Assembly: GCA_902776365.1 (NCBI GenBank)
Contig: CACYPU010000011.1
Coordinates: 1 to 56,620, forward strand
DNA length: 56,620 bases
Direction: 5' to 3'
DNA from: an uncultured Bacteroidota bacterium
GTDB lineage: Bacteria; Bacteroidota; Bacteroidia; Bacteroidales; P3
The translations under genes and the position numbers were made by a program. The notes under the pieces were generated by a model. The model made no database searches. It was not told the DNA's origin and worked only from the letters and a program-made list of their open reading frames with translations. Within the stretch, counting starts at the first letter, position 1. The number at the start of each line of letters is the position of its first letter. Of this stretch, positions 33,828-43,597 are shown one piece after another.

Positions 33828-35481
33828 TGGAATTGTAGGGGATGAATTTGTCGTCTATCGGCAGCAGAAGTTCCGAGAATCCCAGCAGCTGTTGGGCGAT
33901 AGAATATTCCTCGCAGTCTTCAGGCACCTGTTTCAGCAGCGGTTCCGCATAGAGTTTCAGCACGCCCAGTTCGTAGAGCAACGCCGAGTTGAACATCACG
34001 TTGGCGTTCTCCTGATAGGGGAAGATATGTCTCCGCTCACCACGCACCACTTCCGGCCAACGTCGCAGTGTCTCGTGGGCGTTCCATCCGCGGAAGTTGT
34101 TGTCCCTCACAATGCGGCGCACCAGTCGGTTGTCTGTGCCGTGGATGATGTTCTGGTCGTCGATGGAGAGCTGCGTCAGTGCACTCACGTACACTTTGAA
34201 CTTCAGGTCTTCGGCAATCTCTGCCGTCAGTTTGGGATTCAGGGCATGGATGCCCTCCACCACGAGGATGCTCCTCGGCCCCAGCTTTAGTTTCTTGCCA
34301 CCAAAGAAGGGTTCCCCTTTAACGAAGTCGAAGGTCGGAATCTCCACCTCCTCCCCATGGAAGAGACGGTTCATGTGCTCGTTAAGCAACGGGATGTCCA
34401 ACGCATCAACGCTCTCGAAGTCGTATTCCCCGTTGGGGAGTTTGGGTGTCCGCTCGCGACACATAAAATAGTCGTCCAGCGACAGCTGGTTCACGTCGTA
34501 TCCCAGCACGCTCAACTGCACGCTCAGGCGTCGGCACGACGTTGTTTTTCCCGAACTCGACGGACCTGCCAGCAGCACCATCTTGGCACCGCTCTGACGC
34601 ACCTGCGCGGCAATCTCGGCATACTTCTTCTCGTGCAACGCTTCGGCCAGCAGAATCAGGTCCTGTCCGCCGCCGTTATACACGATGCGGTTGTAGTCGC
34701 TCACTGTCGACATGTGCATCAGTTCCGTCCAGTGGTAGTGCTCTCGGAAGATGGCGAAGAGCTTAGGAGTCTCTGTGTACAGCGACAGCTTGTCCGGATG
34801 CTCGGGGTCGGCGCACTGCAGCATATAGCCATCCTCGCTATATTGCCGGAAGTCCCATGTTGTCAAGCATCCCGTGCTGGGTGCCAGTTTGCCGTTGATT
34901 TTGTGTACCGTCTCGCCCAGGAAGTTCATCTCTATATAGAGTTGCTTCAGGTGCTCCAGAGTGTAGAGTGTTTTCGGCATGTGGCGCGGACGGATCATCT
35001 CTATGGCATCCTTCAACAGCATCGTCTTCGCCTCAAAGGGTATGTCGGCCTCCTGCAATGCTATCATCCGTTCTCTCACCGTGCGGCATACCTCGTCGTT
35101 GGGAGGCAGCTGGAAGTCTTCGACAGCACTCGTAATCCTGCAGTAGAAGCCGTTCTGCAGCGAGTGGTCAATGCTCAGCACAGCCTTGGGGTAACAGTCG
35201 TGCACCGCAGTGTATAGCATCATCGTCAGCGCGTTTCGGTACATCCGGAAGCCTTGACGGCTCGTTATATCTAGCAACTGGATGGTCTTGGGGTTGTAGA
35301 TGCGGTATTGCAGCGGCTCCACACGGTTGTTCACCAGTGCCCCGAGGATGGGCCATGGGGCCTTCCCGTCGGCAGCAGTCTTCTGTTTTACGTACTCGGC
35401 TGCAAGTTCCGCAACTTGTGTCCCAGGCTCAATCCATTTCCGCTCGCCGGTATTGGCGAGCACAATTTCTACTTTGTTCAT
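33787..35481 (-). CDS. TGS-domain nucleoside kinase (uridine kinase-like)
   Basis: A 564-residue fusion. Residues 1-60 are a TGS domain (EIVLANTGERKWIEPGTQVAELA). About 60-240 resemble the threonyl-tRNA synthetase N2/second additional domain (SIDHSLQNGFYCRI, HIGH-less). From about 285 there is a P-loop kinase of the uridine kinase/phosphoribulokinase family: LLAGPSSSGKTTSCRRLS, then SLDDYFMCRERTPK near residue 335 and VVEGIHALNP near residue 405. Such fusions are common in Bacteroidota and Firmicutes and are annotated as nucleoside kinases. The substrate is presumably uridine or cytidine, unproven. It overlaps the aroK end by 41 bases (convergent) and is coupled to the upstream peptidase gene by ATGA. 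Confidence 0.92.
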   Translation of the reverse strand: MNKVEIVLANTGERKWIEPGTQVAELAAEYVKQKTAADGKAPWPILGALVNNRVEPLQYRIYNPKTIQLLDITSRQGFRMYRNALTMMLYTAVHDCYPKAVLSIDHSLQNGFYCRITSAVEDFQLPPNDEVCRTVRERMIALQEADIPFEAKTMLLKDAIEMIRPRHMPKTLYTLEHLKQLYIEMNFLGETVHKINGKLAPSTGCLTTWDFRQYSEDGYMLQCADPEHPDKLSLYTETPKLFAIFREHYHWTELMHMSTVSDYNRIVYNGGGQDLILLAEALHEKKYAEIAAQVRQSGAKMVLLAGPSSSGKTTSCRRLSVQLSVLGYDVNQLSLDDYFMCRERTPKLPNGEYDFESVDALDIPLLNEHMNRLFHGEEVEIPTFDFVKGEPFFGGKKLKLGPRSILVVEGIHALNPKLTAEIAEDLKFKVYVSALTQLSIDDQNIIHGTDNRLVRRIVRDNNFRGWNAHETLRRWPEVVRGERRHIFPYQENANVMFNSALLYELGVLKLYAEPLLKQVPEDCEEYSIAQQLLGFSELLLPIDDKFIPYNSIMREFLGGSAFEY

Positions 35482-36854
35482 GACGCCATCGTTTCTTCGA
35501 TTTCCTTGACGGTCTTGGGGATGGGTTTGCCGAGGACGCGGCAGCCTGTCTTCGTCACCAGGATGTCATCCTCGATGCGGATGCCGCCGAAGTCTTTCCA
35601 CTTCTCCAGCTCGCGGTAGTTGATGAACTCTTTGCACTTTCCTTCGGCCTTCCACTTGTCGATGAGGGCGGGGATGAAGTAGCATCCGGGTTCGTCGGTA
35701 ATCACGAAGCCCGGCTGCAGACGACGACCGCAGCGCAGGCTGCCCAGGCCGAACTGTTCGCTGGGACGTGTCTCCTTGTCGTAACCCACGTTGATTTGAC
35801 CGTAGTTCTCCATGTCGTGCACATCAAGACCCATCATGTGACCCAGACCGTGGGGCATCAGCAGGCTGTGGGCACCGGCCTCGACGATGTCGTCCACCTT
35901 GCCCTTGAGGATGCCGAGACCCTTGTAGCCCTCGGCAAGCTTACGGCTAGCGGCCTGGTGCACCTCCTTATAGGTGATGCCGGGCTTGGTGACACGGATG
36001 GCTTCCATATTGGCACCTAGAACAATCTCGTAGATGGCTTTCTGACGGCTGTCGAACTTGCCACCCACAGGCACCGAGCGGGTGATGTCGGAACAGTAGT
36101 TCATGGCCGTCTCGGCGCCGGCGTCCATCACCAGCATGCGGCCTTTCGTGAGTTTATTGTTGTGGCCGTGGTTGTGAAGCGTCTCGCCATGCACCGTCAT
36201 GATGACGGGGAAACTCACAGGGCCGTTGCCCTTCCAAGCCTCGCCTTCCATGAATCCAGCCAGCTCGTACTCGTAGCGGCCGGGCATGGCCAACTTCATG
36301 GCGCCCACATGCATATTGTAGGCCGTCTCGATGGCTTTCTCGATTTCCTTGATTTCCTCAGCGCTCTTGATGCTACGCTGCTTCACGCAAGCCAAGGTGA
36401 GCTCCATCGAGGCGAAACGTTTCACGGCGTCGTATTTGATGCCCAGCAATTCGCTCAACTGACGGGTGATGTCGGCGCGATAGGGGGCGATGTAATGGAA
36501 GTCCTTCACGCCGGCGAGCTTTTTCTGCAGAGCCTTCAAGTTGCCACTATTGGTCACTCCCACGCTGGCGGCCAGCTCTTTCACCGAGGGCAGCGGGCCC
36601 GTCCAGATGATGTCGTCGATGTTGTAGTCGTTGGCGAAGAGGTAGTCCTTGCCATTGTCGCAGTCGATGACGCCCACGAGGTCTTCCCTCTGCAGACCGA
36701 AGAAATAGAGGAACGTGCTGTCCTGACGGAACCAGTAGGTGTTGTCCGTGTAGTTGCAGGGGGCTTCGTGGTTGCCCGGGAGGACGATGATGCCGTGGCC
36801 TACATCCTTGCGGAGTTGCTCGCGGCGGGCGATGTAAGTCTCTTTCTTGAACAT
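35478..36854 (-). CDS. pepP: Xaa-Pro aminopeptidase (aminopeptidase P, M24B)
   Basis: Removes N-terminal residues preceding proline. The 458 residues form an N-terminal aminopeptidase-P domain (1-150; LPGNHEAPCNYTDNTYWFRQD) and a pita-bread metal-binding domain with all five ligands. The two Asp lie in VMDAGAETAMNYCSDITRSV (about residue 242), the His in MPHGLGHMMGLDVHD (about residue 335), and the two Glu in VITDEPGCYF and GGIRIEDDILVT. The metals are probably two manganese. Length and order match E. coli PepP. It is first of a two-gene minus-strand operon, with the 432-base divergent intergenic region upstream. Confidence 0.96.
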   Translation of the reverse strand: MFKKETYIARREQLRKDVGHGIIVLPGNHEAPCNYTDNTYWFRQDSTFLYFFGLQREDLVGVIDCDNGKDYLFANDYNIDDIIWTGPLPSVKELAASVGVTNSGNLKALQKKLAGVKDFHYIAPYRADITRQLSELLGIKYDAVKRFASMELTLACVKQRSIKSAEEIKEIEKAIETAYNMHVGAMKLAMPGRYEYELAGFMEGEAWKGNGPVSFPVIMTVHGETLHNHGHNNKLTKGRMLVMDAGAETAMNYCSDITRSVPVGGKFDSRQKAIYEIVLGANMEAIRVTKPGITYKEVHQAASRKLAEGYKGLGILKGKVDDIVEAGAHSLLMPHGLGHMMGLDVHDMENYGQINVGYDKETRPSEQFGLGSLRCGRRLQPGFVITDEPGCYFIPALIDKWKAEGKCKEFINYRELEKWKDFGGIRIEDDILVTKTGCRVLGKPIPKTVKEIEETMAS

Positions 36855-36954
36855 GATTATGCTGTTTTAAGATTTTTTTCGATAATTATTGTTAACGTCG
36901 CACAAGGGAAAATATTGTGTATGACGATTCTTTTTTGTTTCCGTTCGCCTAGTC

Positions 36955-37020
36955 AAATCTTACCCAAGTAAGGGTTAAGTAAGAGAGGGGTAAGAGAAAA
37001 GTAAGAGTTGAGTAAGAGTT
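36955..37020. repeat. Six-unit 11-base-period array
   Basis: Exactly 66 bases = 6 x 11. The first unit AAATCTTACCC (36955-36965) is in inverted orientation, and five direct units follow: AAGTAAGGGTT, AAGTAAGAGAG, GGGTAAGAGAA, AAGTAAGAGTT, GAGTAAGAGTT. It lies between divergent genes, about 100 bases from the pepP start and 170 bases upstream of the adhesin promoter. Confidence 0.88.
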
Positions 37021-37191
37021 GGTGTCTTTTAGGTGTTGATTTACAGTGTTTTATGTAAAAAGTATGTTAAAAAGCATAAAGCACTGATTGCGAGTATGTT
37101 GTGTTTTTATGTCGTGTAATTTTAACAATTTTTTAACAATTTTTGCGGGAAGAGAATGATGGAATAGTGAATAGTAAAAAATGTTAAAGTG

Positions 37192-37222
37192 TTTGGGGTG
37201 TCGGAGAAAAAATGTACCTTTG
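37192..37222 (+). promoter_or_regulatory. Promoter of the adhesin gene
   Basis: TTTG at 37192-37195, 19 bases, TACCTTTG at 37215-37222. A leader of about 58 bases follows, with a purine-rich stretch before the start. Confidence 0.9.
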
Positions 37223-37286
37223 CATTTTAAATAAAAAGAGAAAAGAAGATTAATTCACATAGTATAAACCAATTAAAACAAACAAC

Positions 37287-40200
37287 ATGAAGAAGTTTCT
37301 ACAAACTTTGATGCTTGCGGCGGCCATGCTGCTGCCGTTTGTATCCCAGGCGCAGAATACGTTGACCTTCGATTTCGAAGACGGCCTAATTCCCAGCGAC
37401 TGGACCAACAACTCCACCAACCCTTGGGTGGTGACAAGCACTTCTCAGAACAGTGGACATCAAGGCACTTACTGCATTATGAGCGGTAACGCCGGCGTTT
37501 CCAGTTCCCAGTCGTCTATCTCGGCGACCTTTACCTTCGCCGGCGACGGTTCCATCAGTTTCCTTGCTGGTATCTTCGGCGAGGGTACCTCCTCTGTTTG
37601 GGACCATTGCACCTTCAAGATTGACGGGCAAGTGATGTTTGACTATGGTGCCCGTGGCACCTGGGAGGTCTACTCCTTCGAGTTGGAAGCCGGCACCCAC
37701 TCCTTCGAGTGGTTCTACGACAAGGACGGTTCCGTGAACCCCACTGGCGATGCTTTCTATCTCGACAGCATCGTTGTTGACCTCGGTACCGCTTCGGGTT
37801 GTCCCCGTCCTAGTGTCATCACTGTCAGCAATGTCACTGGTACCACTGCTACCATCAGCTGGACTGCCGGTGGCACTGAGACCTCCTGGAATGTCTATCG
37901 CGACAGCGTGTTGGAGGCTAACGTCTCCACTCCTTCCTATTCCTTCACCGGCCTTTCCGGCGAGACCACTTACAATGTGGCCGTCGAGGCCGACTGCGGC
38001 AGCGAACAGTCCAACTGGCGCACTACCACCTTCACTACCGGTATCACTTGTCCTGCTCCCACAGGCCTTGCCGCCGTGCTTACCCCCGGCGACGGCACTG
38101 TGGCTACGCTGAACTGGCATGAGACCGGTACCGCCACTGCTTGGCAGATTTGGTTCAGTGGCGACACCACCAACTATATCGATGTCTATGACACCACCTA
38201 CACCTTCACCACCCTCACCCCCGAGACCGCTTACACCGCCAAGGTCCGCGCCATCTGCGATGTCGACGACCTGAGCGCTTGGAGCAGCACCATCACCTTC
38301 ACCCCGACCAACGCCTATCTGATTACCGTGAACGATGGCACCACCACCAACGGCTATGTGCCGATTTATGGTTTCTATTGTGACGATATCACCAAGAGCC
38401 AGTTTATCATTCCTGCCGCCGACCTCACAGCTTTGGTGGGTGGCACGATTACCAAGCTCACCTTCTACGCCAGTCAGGCCAGCGTTAACTGGGGTGCTGC
38501 CGAGTTCAACGTCTATCTGACCACCACCAGCGAGACTGGTGTTGCTACCCTTGCCGATTATACCACGATGACCCAGGTGTATGCCGGCAGCCTCTCCATC
38601 AGCGAAAACAAGATGGAAGTCAACATGACCACTCCTTTCGTCTATGCGGGTGGCAACCTGATGGTTGGTTTCAAGCAGACCGTCGAAGGTTCCTATGTTT
38701 CCAGCAGCTGGTATGGCGTCACTGCCGAGGGTGCTTCCATGGGCGGTTATGGCAGTTCCATCAGCCAGCGTAACTTCTTGCCCAAGACCACCTTCAATTT
38801 CGTTCCCGCCGGTACCGATGTTTGTATGCCTGTGGCTAACCTGACCGTCAGTAACATCACCGTCGATGGTGCTACCTTGAGCTGGACAGGCACTGCCAGC
38901 AGCTACACCATCTACGACCTCTCCGACACGACGACTGTGGCCACCGTTTCCGACACCTCCTACACCTTCACCAACCTTGATGCTATGACCCTGTACAACT
39001 TCGGCGTGGTTGCCAACTGTTCTGGTGACCAGAGCATCATGATGACTGTGTCCTTCAGCACCCCCTGTGTTGCCGCGACATTGCCCTTCACCGAGACCTT
39101 CGAGGCCACCAGCAGCACACTGGCTTGCTGGACCACCGATGGCCCTGGTAACTGGACCGTTGGCACTGGCGACTACAGCACCTCTACCGGTGCCTTCGAA
39201 GGTAGCACCAACGCCCAAATCAACCATAGCTCGACCGGTAACGCTACCAAACTCATTTCGCCCGTTCTTGATGGCGTTGTGAATGGCATGACTCTCGACT
39301 TCGCTCACATCCAGCGCGCTTGGAGTGGCGACCAGGATGAACTCCGTGTTTACTATCGTGCCGATGCCGACAGCGCATGGATCCAGGTTGCCGAATATTC
39401 CAACGAAGTGTCTACTTGGACGGTTGAAAATATTGTTATTCCCGGTACTGTCTATCAGGTTGCCTTCGAGATGACTGACGGCTACGGCTACGGTGTCGCT
39501 ATCGACAGCGTTGTGTTTACCGAAATGGGCGACAGCTACTGTTACACTGTTACTGACTTGGCCGTCGACAGCGTCACCAGCAGTAGCATTTTCCTCTCTT
39601 GGAACGACAACAACAACACTGGTGCCACCTATAGCATTTATGGTGCCGATGGTTCGGTTATTGCCTCAGGCATCTCCACCACCAACTATGAAGTAACTGG
39701 TCTGTTAGCCAGCACCAGCTACACCTTCGGCGTGGTCGCCAACTGCTCGGCTACCGATGCCTCCAACGTTGTCACTGTCAGTGCCTCCACTACCATCGAG
39801 TGCGCCGGCGGCAGCTGCTTCGTTGAACTCAACGGCGCCGACTCCTACGGCGACGGTTGGAACGGCAATGCCATCAACGTGATGCAGAATGGTAATCTGA
39901 TCGAAACCTTCACCCTCACCGAGGGCGACATCAATAACGCGCATATTACCGTCTGCAGCGGTGCTCCTGTGGTCTTCACCTGGGTTGCCGGCAGCTATCC
40001 CGACGAGGCCAGCTTCGAAATCAAGAATGGCGCCGGCATGGTTGTCTACACTGGTGTTGGTAGCACCAGCATGGCCACTGGCGACACCCTCTTCGTTCTC
40101 AACAACGCTTGCCCGACCTGTCTGCCCGTCACCAACATGACTGTCACCGATGCCACCGAGACCAGCGTGACCATCAGCTGGGCCGGCACCGCCGCCAGCT

Positions 40201-41939
40201 ATAATGTTTACAACGGCACCGCCTTTGTGGCCAACGTCAACACCAACAGCTACACCTTCACCGGCCTCACCACCTCCACCAACTATACCTTCGGTGTCAT
40301 GGCCATCTGCTCGGCTACCGATAGTGCTGATATGGTCACCATTACGACGACGACCTCCTGCAGCAGTGTTGCCATCAATCTGCCCTTCACCGAGACATTT
40401 AATGCCACCAGTGGCAGCCGCAACTGCTGGACTACCGTTGACGGCGATGGCGACGGCTTTGGTTGGAGCACATTATTCAATGGCCTGGATCAGGAAATGA
40501 TGCTCTCCTTCTCCTACGACAACGACAGCTACACAGCCCTCACCCCCAACAACTGGCTTATCAGCCCGATACTGCATTCGACTGCCGGCAGCAATGTGAC
40601 AATGCAATGGAGCGTGGCCGCAGGCGATGATAGTTACTATGCCGAGCATTACGGTGTCTATATCTCCACCACCACCAATGACACCTCCGCCTTCACCCTG
40701 CTACAGGATTGGACGCTGACAAGTGACGCTGATCAGATCATGAACCTTGACCTTTCGGCCTATGCTGGTCAGGACTTCTATGTGGCCTTCCGCCACTTTA
40801 ACTGCACCAACCAGTTTGTGCTGATTCTTGACGATGTACAGATCTACGAAGGTGTCTATGTGCCCGATACGCTCACCGTCACCTTCGCCACCGCTAATGC
40901 CACCATGGGTACCACTATTCCTGCCCCTGGCACCTACCATTACATCTCTGGCGACACGGTGTCGTTCAGCGCTGTTTCTAATGCCGGTTACCGCTTCATC
41001 GGCTGGGGCTGGGATGTCGACGGTGATGTGGACACTTTGGATGCCAGCTATATCTCTGCATCCTTCTCTGCCAACACCTTCATGAGCTATGGTAGCATGA
41101 CCTTCACCGCCCTCTTCGAGGCTGGCAATCCCGACAGCACCACCATCACCTACGCTGTCAACAACCCCGCCATGGGCACCACCACTCCTGCCCCCGGCAC
41201 CTACACCATCTATGTTGGCAGCACCATTGAGGCCTCTGCCACCGCCAATGCCGGCTACTACCTCGATGCTTGGGTCTTGGAGATTGTTCTTGATGGCGAC
41301 GTCTACAGCTCCGACACCCTCTACTCTGACGATCCCGAATTCGAGAATCCCATTAACTTCGGCACCTTGCCGCAGAGCTTCGCCGACTATGGCGCTTCCC
41401 TCGTCATCACCGCTATCTTCGCTGCTGACACTACCGGCCCGGTCGATCCCGATTATATCAATATGACCTTCGCCGTCAACGATGCCACCATGGGCATCAT
41501 TACGCCCAATGGCACTCAGCGTTTGCAGGTGGGTACCGAGTTCACCGTCATTGCCACTCCCGCAGCAGACTGCTACCTTGAGAGCTGGACGCTGACATTG
41601 CCCGATGGTATTTCGGTGACCCTCGACGAGGATGTTCCTCTCTACTTCACCGACACCGTGACGGTCGATATGAACGGTAGTACCCTTACCGCCAACTTCG
41701 CCCGCAACCAGGGTATCGATGATGTCGAGACTGGCGACTTCTCGGTCTACACTCAGAACGACAGAATCTTTGTGAAGGGTGTTGAGAATCTCTCCGTCAA
41801 TGTCTACGACGTCACTGGCCGCTGCGTGAAGAACGTTGCCAAGGCTACTGAGACCGTCGAAGTCACCGTGCCCGCCGCCGGTGTCTACATGGTCAAAGCC
41901 GGCAACTTCGCCGCCAAGCGTGTCGTCGTGCTCCGTTAA
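37287..41939 (+). CDS. Giant secreted adhesin with T9SS C-terminal sorting domain
   Basis: A 1550-residue surface protein. The signal peptide is at 1-22 (ending VSQAQ). Three cleaved-adhesin/MAM-like beta-sandwiches lie near 30-165, 595-750 and 1025-1190 (LPFTETFEATSSTLACW and LPFTETFNATSGSRNCW start two of them; DDVQIYEG ends one). At least five fibronectin type III domains recur with SYTFTGL and TSYTFGVVANCSAT. Three copies of an InlB-B-like repeat follow from 1192 (TFATANATMGTTIPAPGTY, TYAVNNPAMGTTTPAPGTY, TFAVNDATMGIITPNGTQ). The end (1476-1550) is a type A T9SS sorting domain: VNVYDVTGRCVKN, then VPAAGVYMVKAG and KRVVVLR. It resembles the haemagglutinin-adhesin regions of Porphyromonas gingipains without a protease. 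It is probably exported by SprA. Confidence 0.93.
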   Translation: MKKFLQTLMLAAAMLLPFVSQAQNTLTFDFEDGLIPSDWTNNSTNPWVVTSTSQNSGHQGTYCIMSGNAGVSSSQSSISATFTFAGDGSISFLAGIFGEGTSSVWDHCTFKIDGQVMFDYGARGTWEVYSFELEAGTHSFEWFYDKDGSVNPTGDAFYLDSIVVDLGTASGCPRPSVITVSNVTGTTATISWTAGGTETSWNVYRDSVLEANVSTPSYSFTGLSGETTYNVAVEADCGSEQSNWRTTTFTTGITCPAPTGLAAVLTPGDGTVATLNWHETGTATAWQIWFSGDTTNYIDVYDTTYTFTTLTPETAYTAKVRAICDVDDLSAWSSTITFTPTNAYLITVNDGTTTNGYVPIYGFYCDDITKSQFIIPAADLTALVGGTITKLTFYASQASVNWGAAEFNVYLTTTSETGVATLADYTTMTQVYAGSLSISENKMEVNMTTPFVYAGGNLMVGFKQTVEGSYVSSSWYGVTAEGASMGGYGSSISQRNFLPKTTFNFVPAGTDVCMPVANLTVSNITVDGATLSWTGTASSYTIYDLSDTTTVATVSDTSYTFTNLDAMTLYNFGVVANCSGDQSIMMTVSFSTPCVAATLPFTETFEATSSTLACWTTDGPGNWTVGTGDYSTSTGAFEGSTNAQINHSSTGNATKLISPVLDGVVNGMTLDFAHIQRAWSGDQDELRVYYRADADSAWIQVAEYSNEVSTWTVENIVIPGTVYQVAFEMTDGYGYGVAIDSVVFTEMGDSYCYTVTDLAVDSVTSSSIFLSWNDNNNTGATYSIYGADGSVIASGISTTNYEVTGLLASTSYTFGVVANCSATDASNVVTVSASTTIECAGGSCFVELNGADSYGDGWNGNAINVMQNGNLIETFTLTEGDINNAHITVCSGAPVVFTWVAGSYPDEASFEIKNGAGMVVYTGVGSTSMATGDTLFVLNNACPTCLPVTNMTVTDATETSVTISWAGTAASYNVYNGTAFVANVNTNSYTFTGLTTSTNYTFGVMAICSATDSADMVTITTTTSCSSVAINLPFTETFNATSGSRNCWTTVDGDGDGFGWSTLFNGLDQEMMLSFSYDNDSYTALTPNNWLISPILHSTAGSNVTMQWSVAAGDDSYYAEHYGVYISTTTNDTSAFTLLQDWTLTSDADQIMNLDLSAYAGQDFYVAFRHFNCTNQFVLILDDVQIYEGVYVPDTLTVTFATANATMGTTIPAPGTYHYISGDTVSFSAVSNAGYRFIGWGWDVDGDVDTLDASYISASFSANTFMSYGSMTFTALFEAGNPDSTTITYAVNNPAMGTTTPAPGTYTIYVGSTIEASATANAGYYLDAWVLEIVLDGDVYSSDTLYSDDPEFENPINFGTLPQSFADYGASLVITAIFAADTTGPVDPDYINMTFAVNDATMGIITPNGTQRLQVGTEFTVIATPAADCYLESWTLTLPDGISVTLDEDVPLYFTDTVTVDMNGSTLTANFARNQGIDDVETGDFSVYTQNDRIFVKGVENLSVNVYDVTGRCVKNVAKATETVEVTVPAAGVYMVKAGNFAAKRVVVLR

Positions 41940-41962
41940 TGGTTTAACCATTGACACTCACC

Positions 41963-42001
41963 AAAGGGTTCCCCTCAATGGGGAGCCCTTTTTCATTCTT
42001 T
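41963..42001 (+). terminator. Terminator of the adhesin gene
   Basis: AAAGGGTTCCCC (41963-41974) pairs with GGGGAGCCCTTT (41980-41991) with one wobble around loop TCAAT, followed by TTCATTCTTT. Confidence 0.9.
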
Positions 42002-42046
42002 GAGCCTCGCGGAAAGTTTTTTTTATATTTCATACAATAAAAAGAC

Positions 42047-42054
42047 AATCTTTG
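42047..42054 (+). promoter_or_regulatory. Probable -7 element of glnA
   Basis: AATCTTTG differs from TAnnTTTG at one base, and no convincing -33 element lies 19 bases upstream. It is placed suitably, about 38 bases before the glnA start. Confidence 0.4.
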
Positions 42055-42091
42055 CGTTACCATAGGACTTTTTTAACAAATATATATAGTC

Positions 42092-43597
42092 ATGACACAA
42101 GAACAACTCAAGTTCAATCCCAACCCCCTGGTGACGTTTCTGGAGAAACCCATGACAGAGTTCACCAAGGCCGATATCCTCAAGGTCATCGAGGAATTCC
42201 AAATCGAGATGATCAACTTCCGCTACATGGCGGATGACGGCAAGCTGCATACGCTTAACTTCGTCATTCAGTCGTTGGCGCACGCCGACGAGGTGCTCAC
42301 TTGTGGCGAGCGCGTCGACGGCTCGAGCCTCTTCCCCTACATAGAGGCCGGCAACAGCGACCTTTACGTCATCCCGCGTTTCCGCACAGCCTTCCTCGAC
42401 CCCTTCACCGAGGTGCCGACGCTCGACCTGCTCTGCTCGTTCTACACCAAGGATGGCGAGCCCTTCGCCATGGCCCCCGAGTACACGCTCCAGAAGGCCG
42501 ACCGCGCCTTCCGCGAGGCCACCGGCGGCATGGAGTTCGAGGTGATGGGTGAGCTTGAATACTACGCCATCGCCCCCAAGGAGGAGGACTATATGCCCGA
42601 GGACCAGCACGGCTACCACGTCTCGATGCCCTACTGCAAGTTCGAGGAATTCCGCACCGAAGCCATGCGTATGATTGCCGCCGCTGGCGGTGAGATTAAG
42701 TACGGCCACTCGGAGGTGGGCAACTTTACCCATGGCGACCTAATGTACGAGCAGAACGAGATAGAATTCCTGCCCACGCACCTCGAGCAGGCTGCCGACC
42801 AGTTGGTCATCGCCAAATGGATGATGCGTGAGTTGGGCTACAAGTACGGCATTACCGTAACCTTTGCCCCCAAGATTACCGTCGGCAAGGCTGGCAGCGG
42901 AATGCATGTACATACCCGTGTTTCGTTTAATGGCAAAAATATGTATGTCGATGAGAACGGTCTGAGCACCGTGGCCATGAAGACCATGGCTGGCATCTTG
43001 TCGCTGGCAGGCTCGCTCACCGCCTTCGGCAACACCAACCCCACCTCATACTTCCGTCTGGTGCCCCACCAGGAGGCTCCGACTAACATCTGCTGGGGCG
43101 ACCGCAACCGCAGCGCCATGGTGCGTGTGCCGCTGGGATGGAGTCGCAGCGCCGGCAACATGATGGCTGCCGCCAACCCCTTGGAGAAGAACGACAAGGT
43201 GGACTTTACCCACAAACAGACCATCGAGCTGCGCACGCCCGACGGCTCGGCCAACGTGTACCTGCTACTGGCAGGCATGGCCGTCGCCGCCCGCCACGGC
43301 TTCGAGATGCAGGACGCCGTGCAGTATGCCAAGGACCGCTATGTCAGCGTCAATATCTTCGAGCACGAGGATGTGCTGGCCAAACTCGACGTGCTGCCCG
43401 ACAGCTGCGCCGCCAGTGCCGACCTGCTGGAAAAAGACCGCGCCCTCTACGAGCAGGACGGCATCTTTGCTCCGCAACTCATCGACGGCATCATCAAGGA
43501 ACTCCGCGCCTTCGACGACCGCACCCTCCGCGCCGATATCGGCAAGGATAGCGAGAAGACGCTGGCTCTCGTGGAGAGATTTATCCACTGTGGCTGA
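42092..43597 (+). CDS. glnA: Glutamine synthetase, type I-like
   Basis: ATP-dependent formation of glutamine from glutamate and ammonium. The 501 residues are close to type I length and far shorter than the type III enzyme (about 730) also found in Bacteroidales. The catalytic barrel shows MGELEYYAIAPKEEDYMP (first Glu ligands, about residue 152), YEQNEIEFLPTHLEQAAD near residue 220, GKAGSGMHVHTRVSF near residue 268 (metal His), and FRLVPHQEAPTNICWGDRNRS near residue 325. IELRTPDGSANVYLLLAG supplies the late Arg/Glu block. I do not see the classical adenylylation loop Tyr, so control is probably different from enterobacteria. folK starts one base inside the stop. Confidence 0.93.
   Translation: MTQEQLKFNPNPLVTFLEKPMTEFTKADILKVIEEFQIEMINFRYMADDGKLHTLNFVIQSLAHADEVLTCGERVDGSSLFPYIEAGNSDLYVIPRFRTAFLDPFTEVPTLDLLCSFYTKDGEPFAMAPEYTLQKADRAFREATGGMEFEVMGELEYYAIAPKEEDYMPEDQHGYHVSMPYCKFEEFRTEAMRMIAAAGGEIKYGHSEVGNFTHGDLMYEQNEIEFLPTHLEQAADQLVIAKWMMRELGYKYGITVTFAPKITVGKAGSGMHVHTRVSFNGKNMYVDENGLSTVAMKTMAGILSLAGSLTAFGNTNPTSYFRLVPHQEAPTNICWGDRNRSAMVRVPLGWSRSAGNMMAAANPLEKNDKVDFTHKQTIELRTPDGSANVYLLLAGMAVAARHGFEMQDAVQYAKDRYVSVNIFEHEDVLAKLDVLPDSCAASADLLEKDRALYEQDGIFAPQLIDGIIKELRAFDDRTLRADIGKDSEKTLALVERFIHCG

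Larger units (their letters stand above)
36855..37286. other. Divergent intergenic region between pepP and the adhesin gene
   Basis: 432 AT-rich bases without a gene. It contains the 66-base, six-unit repeat (36955-37020) and the adhesin promoter (37192-37222). A near-match to a minus-strand -7 element (AAGATTTG, bases 36954-36961) could serve pepP. Bases 37021-37191 show only A/T runs, including TTTTAACAATTTTTTAAC, with no feature I can name. Confidence 0.7.

Noticed and set aside
37386-39308. 640-codon minus-strand open frame opposite the adhesin gene
   Set aside because: Gly/Val/Ala/His-rich low-complexity translation mirroring the Thr/Asn/Ser-rich adhesin. No start signals or motifs.
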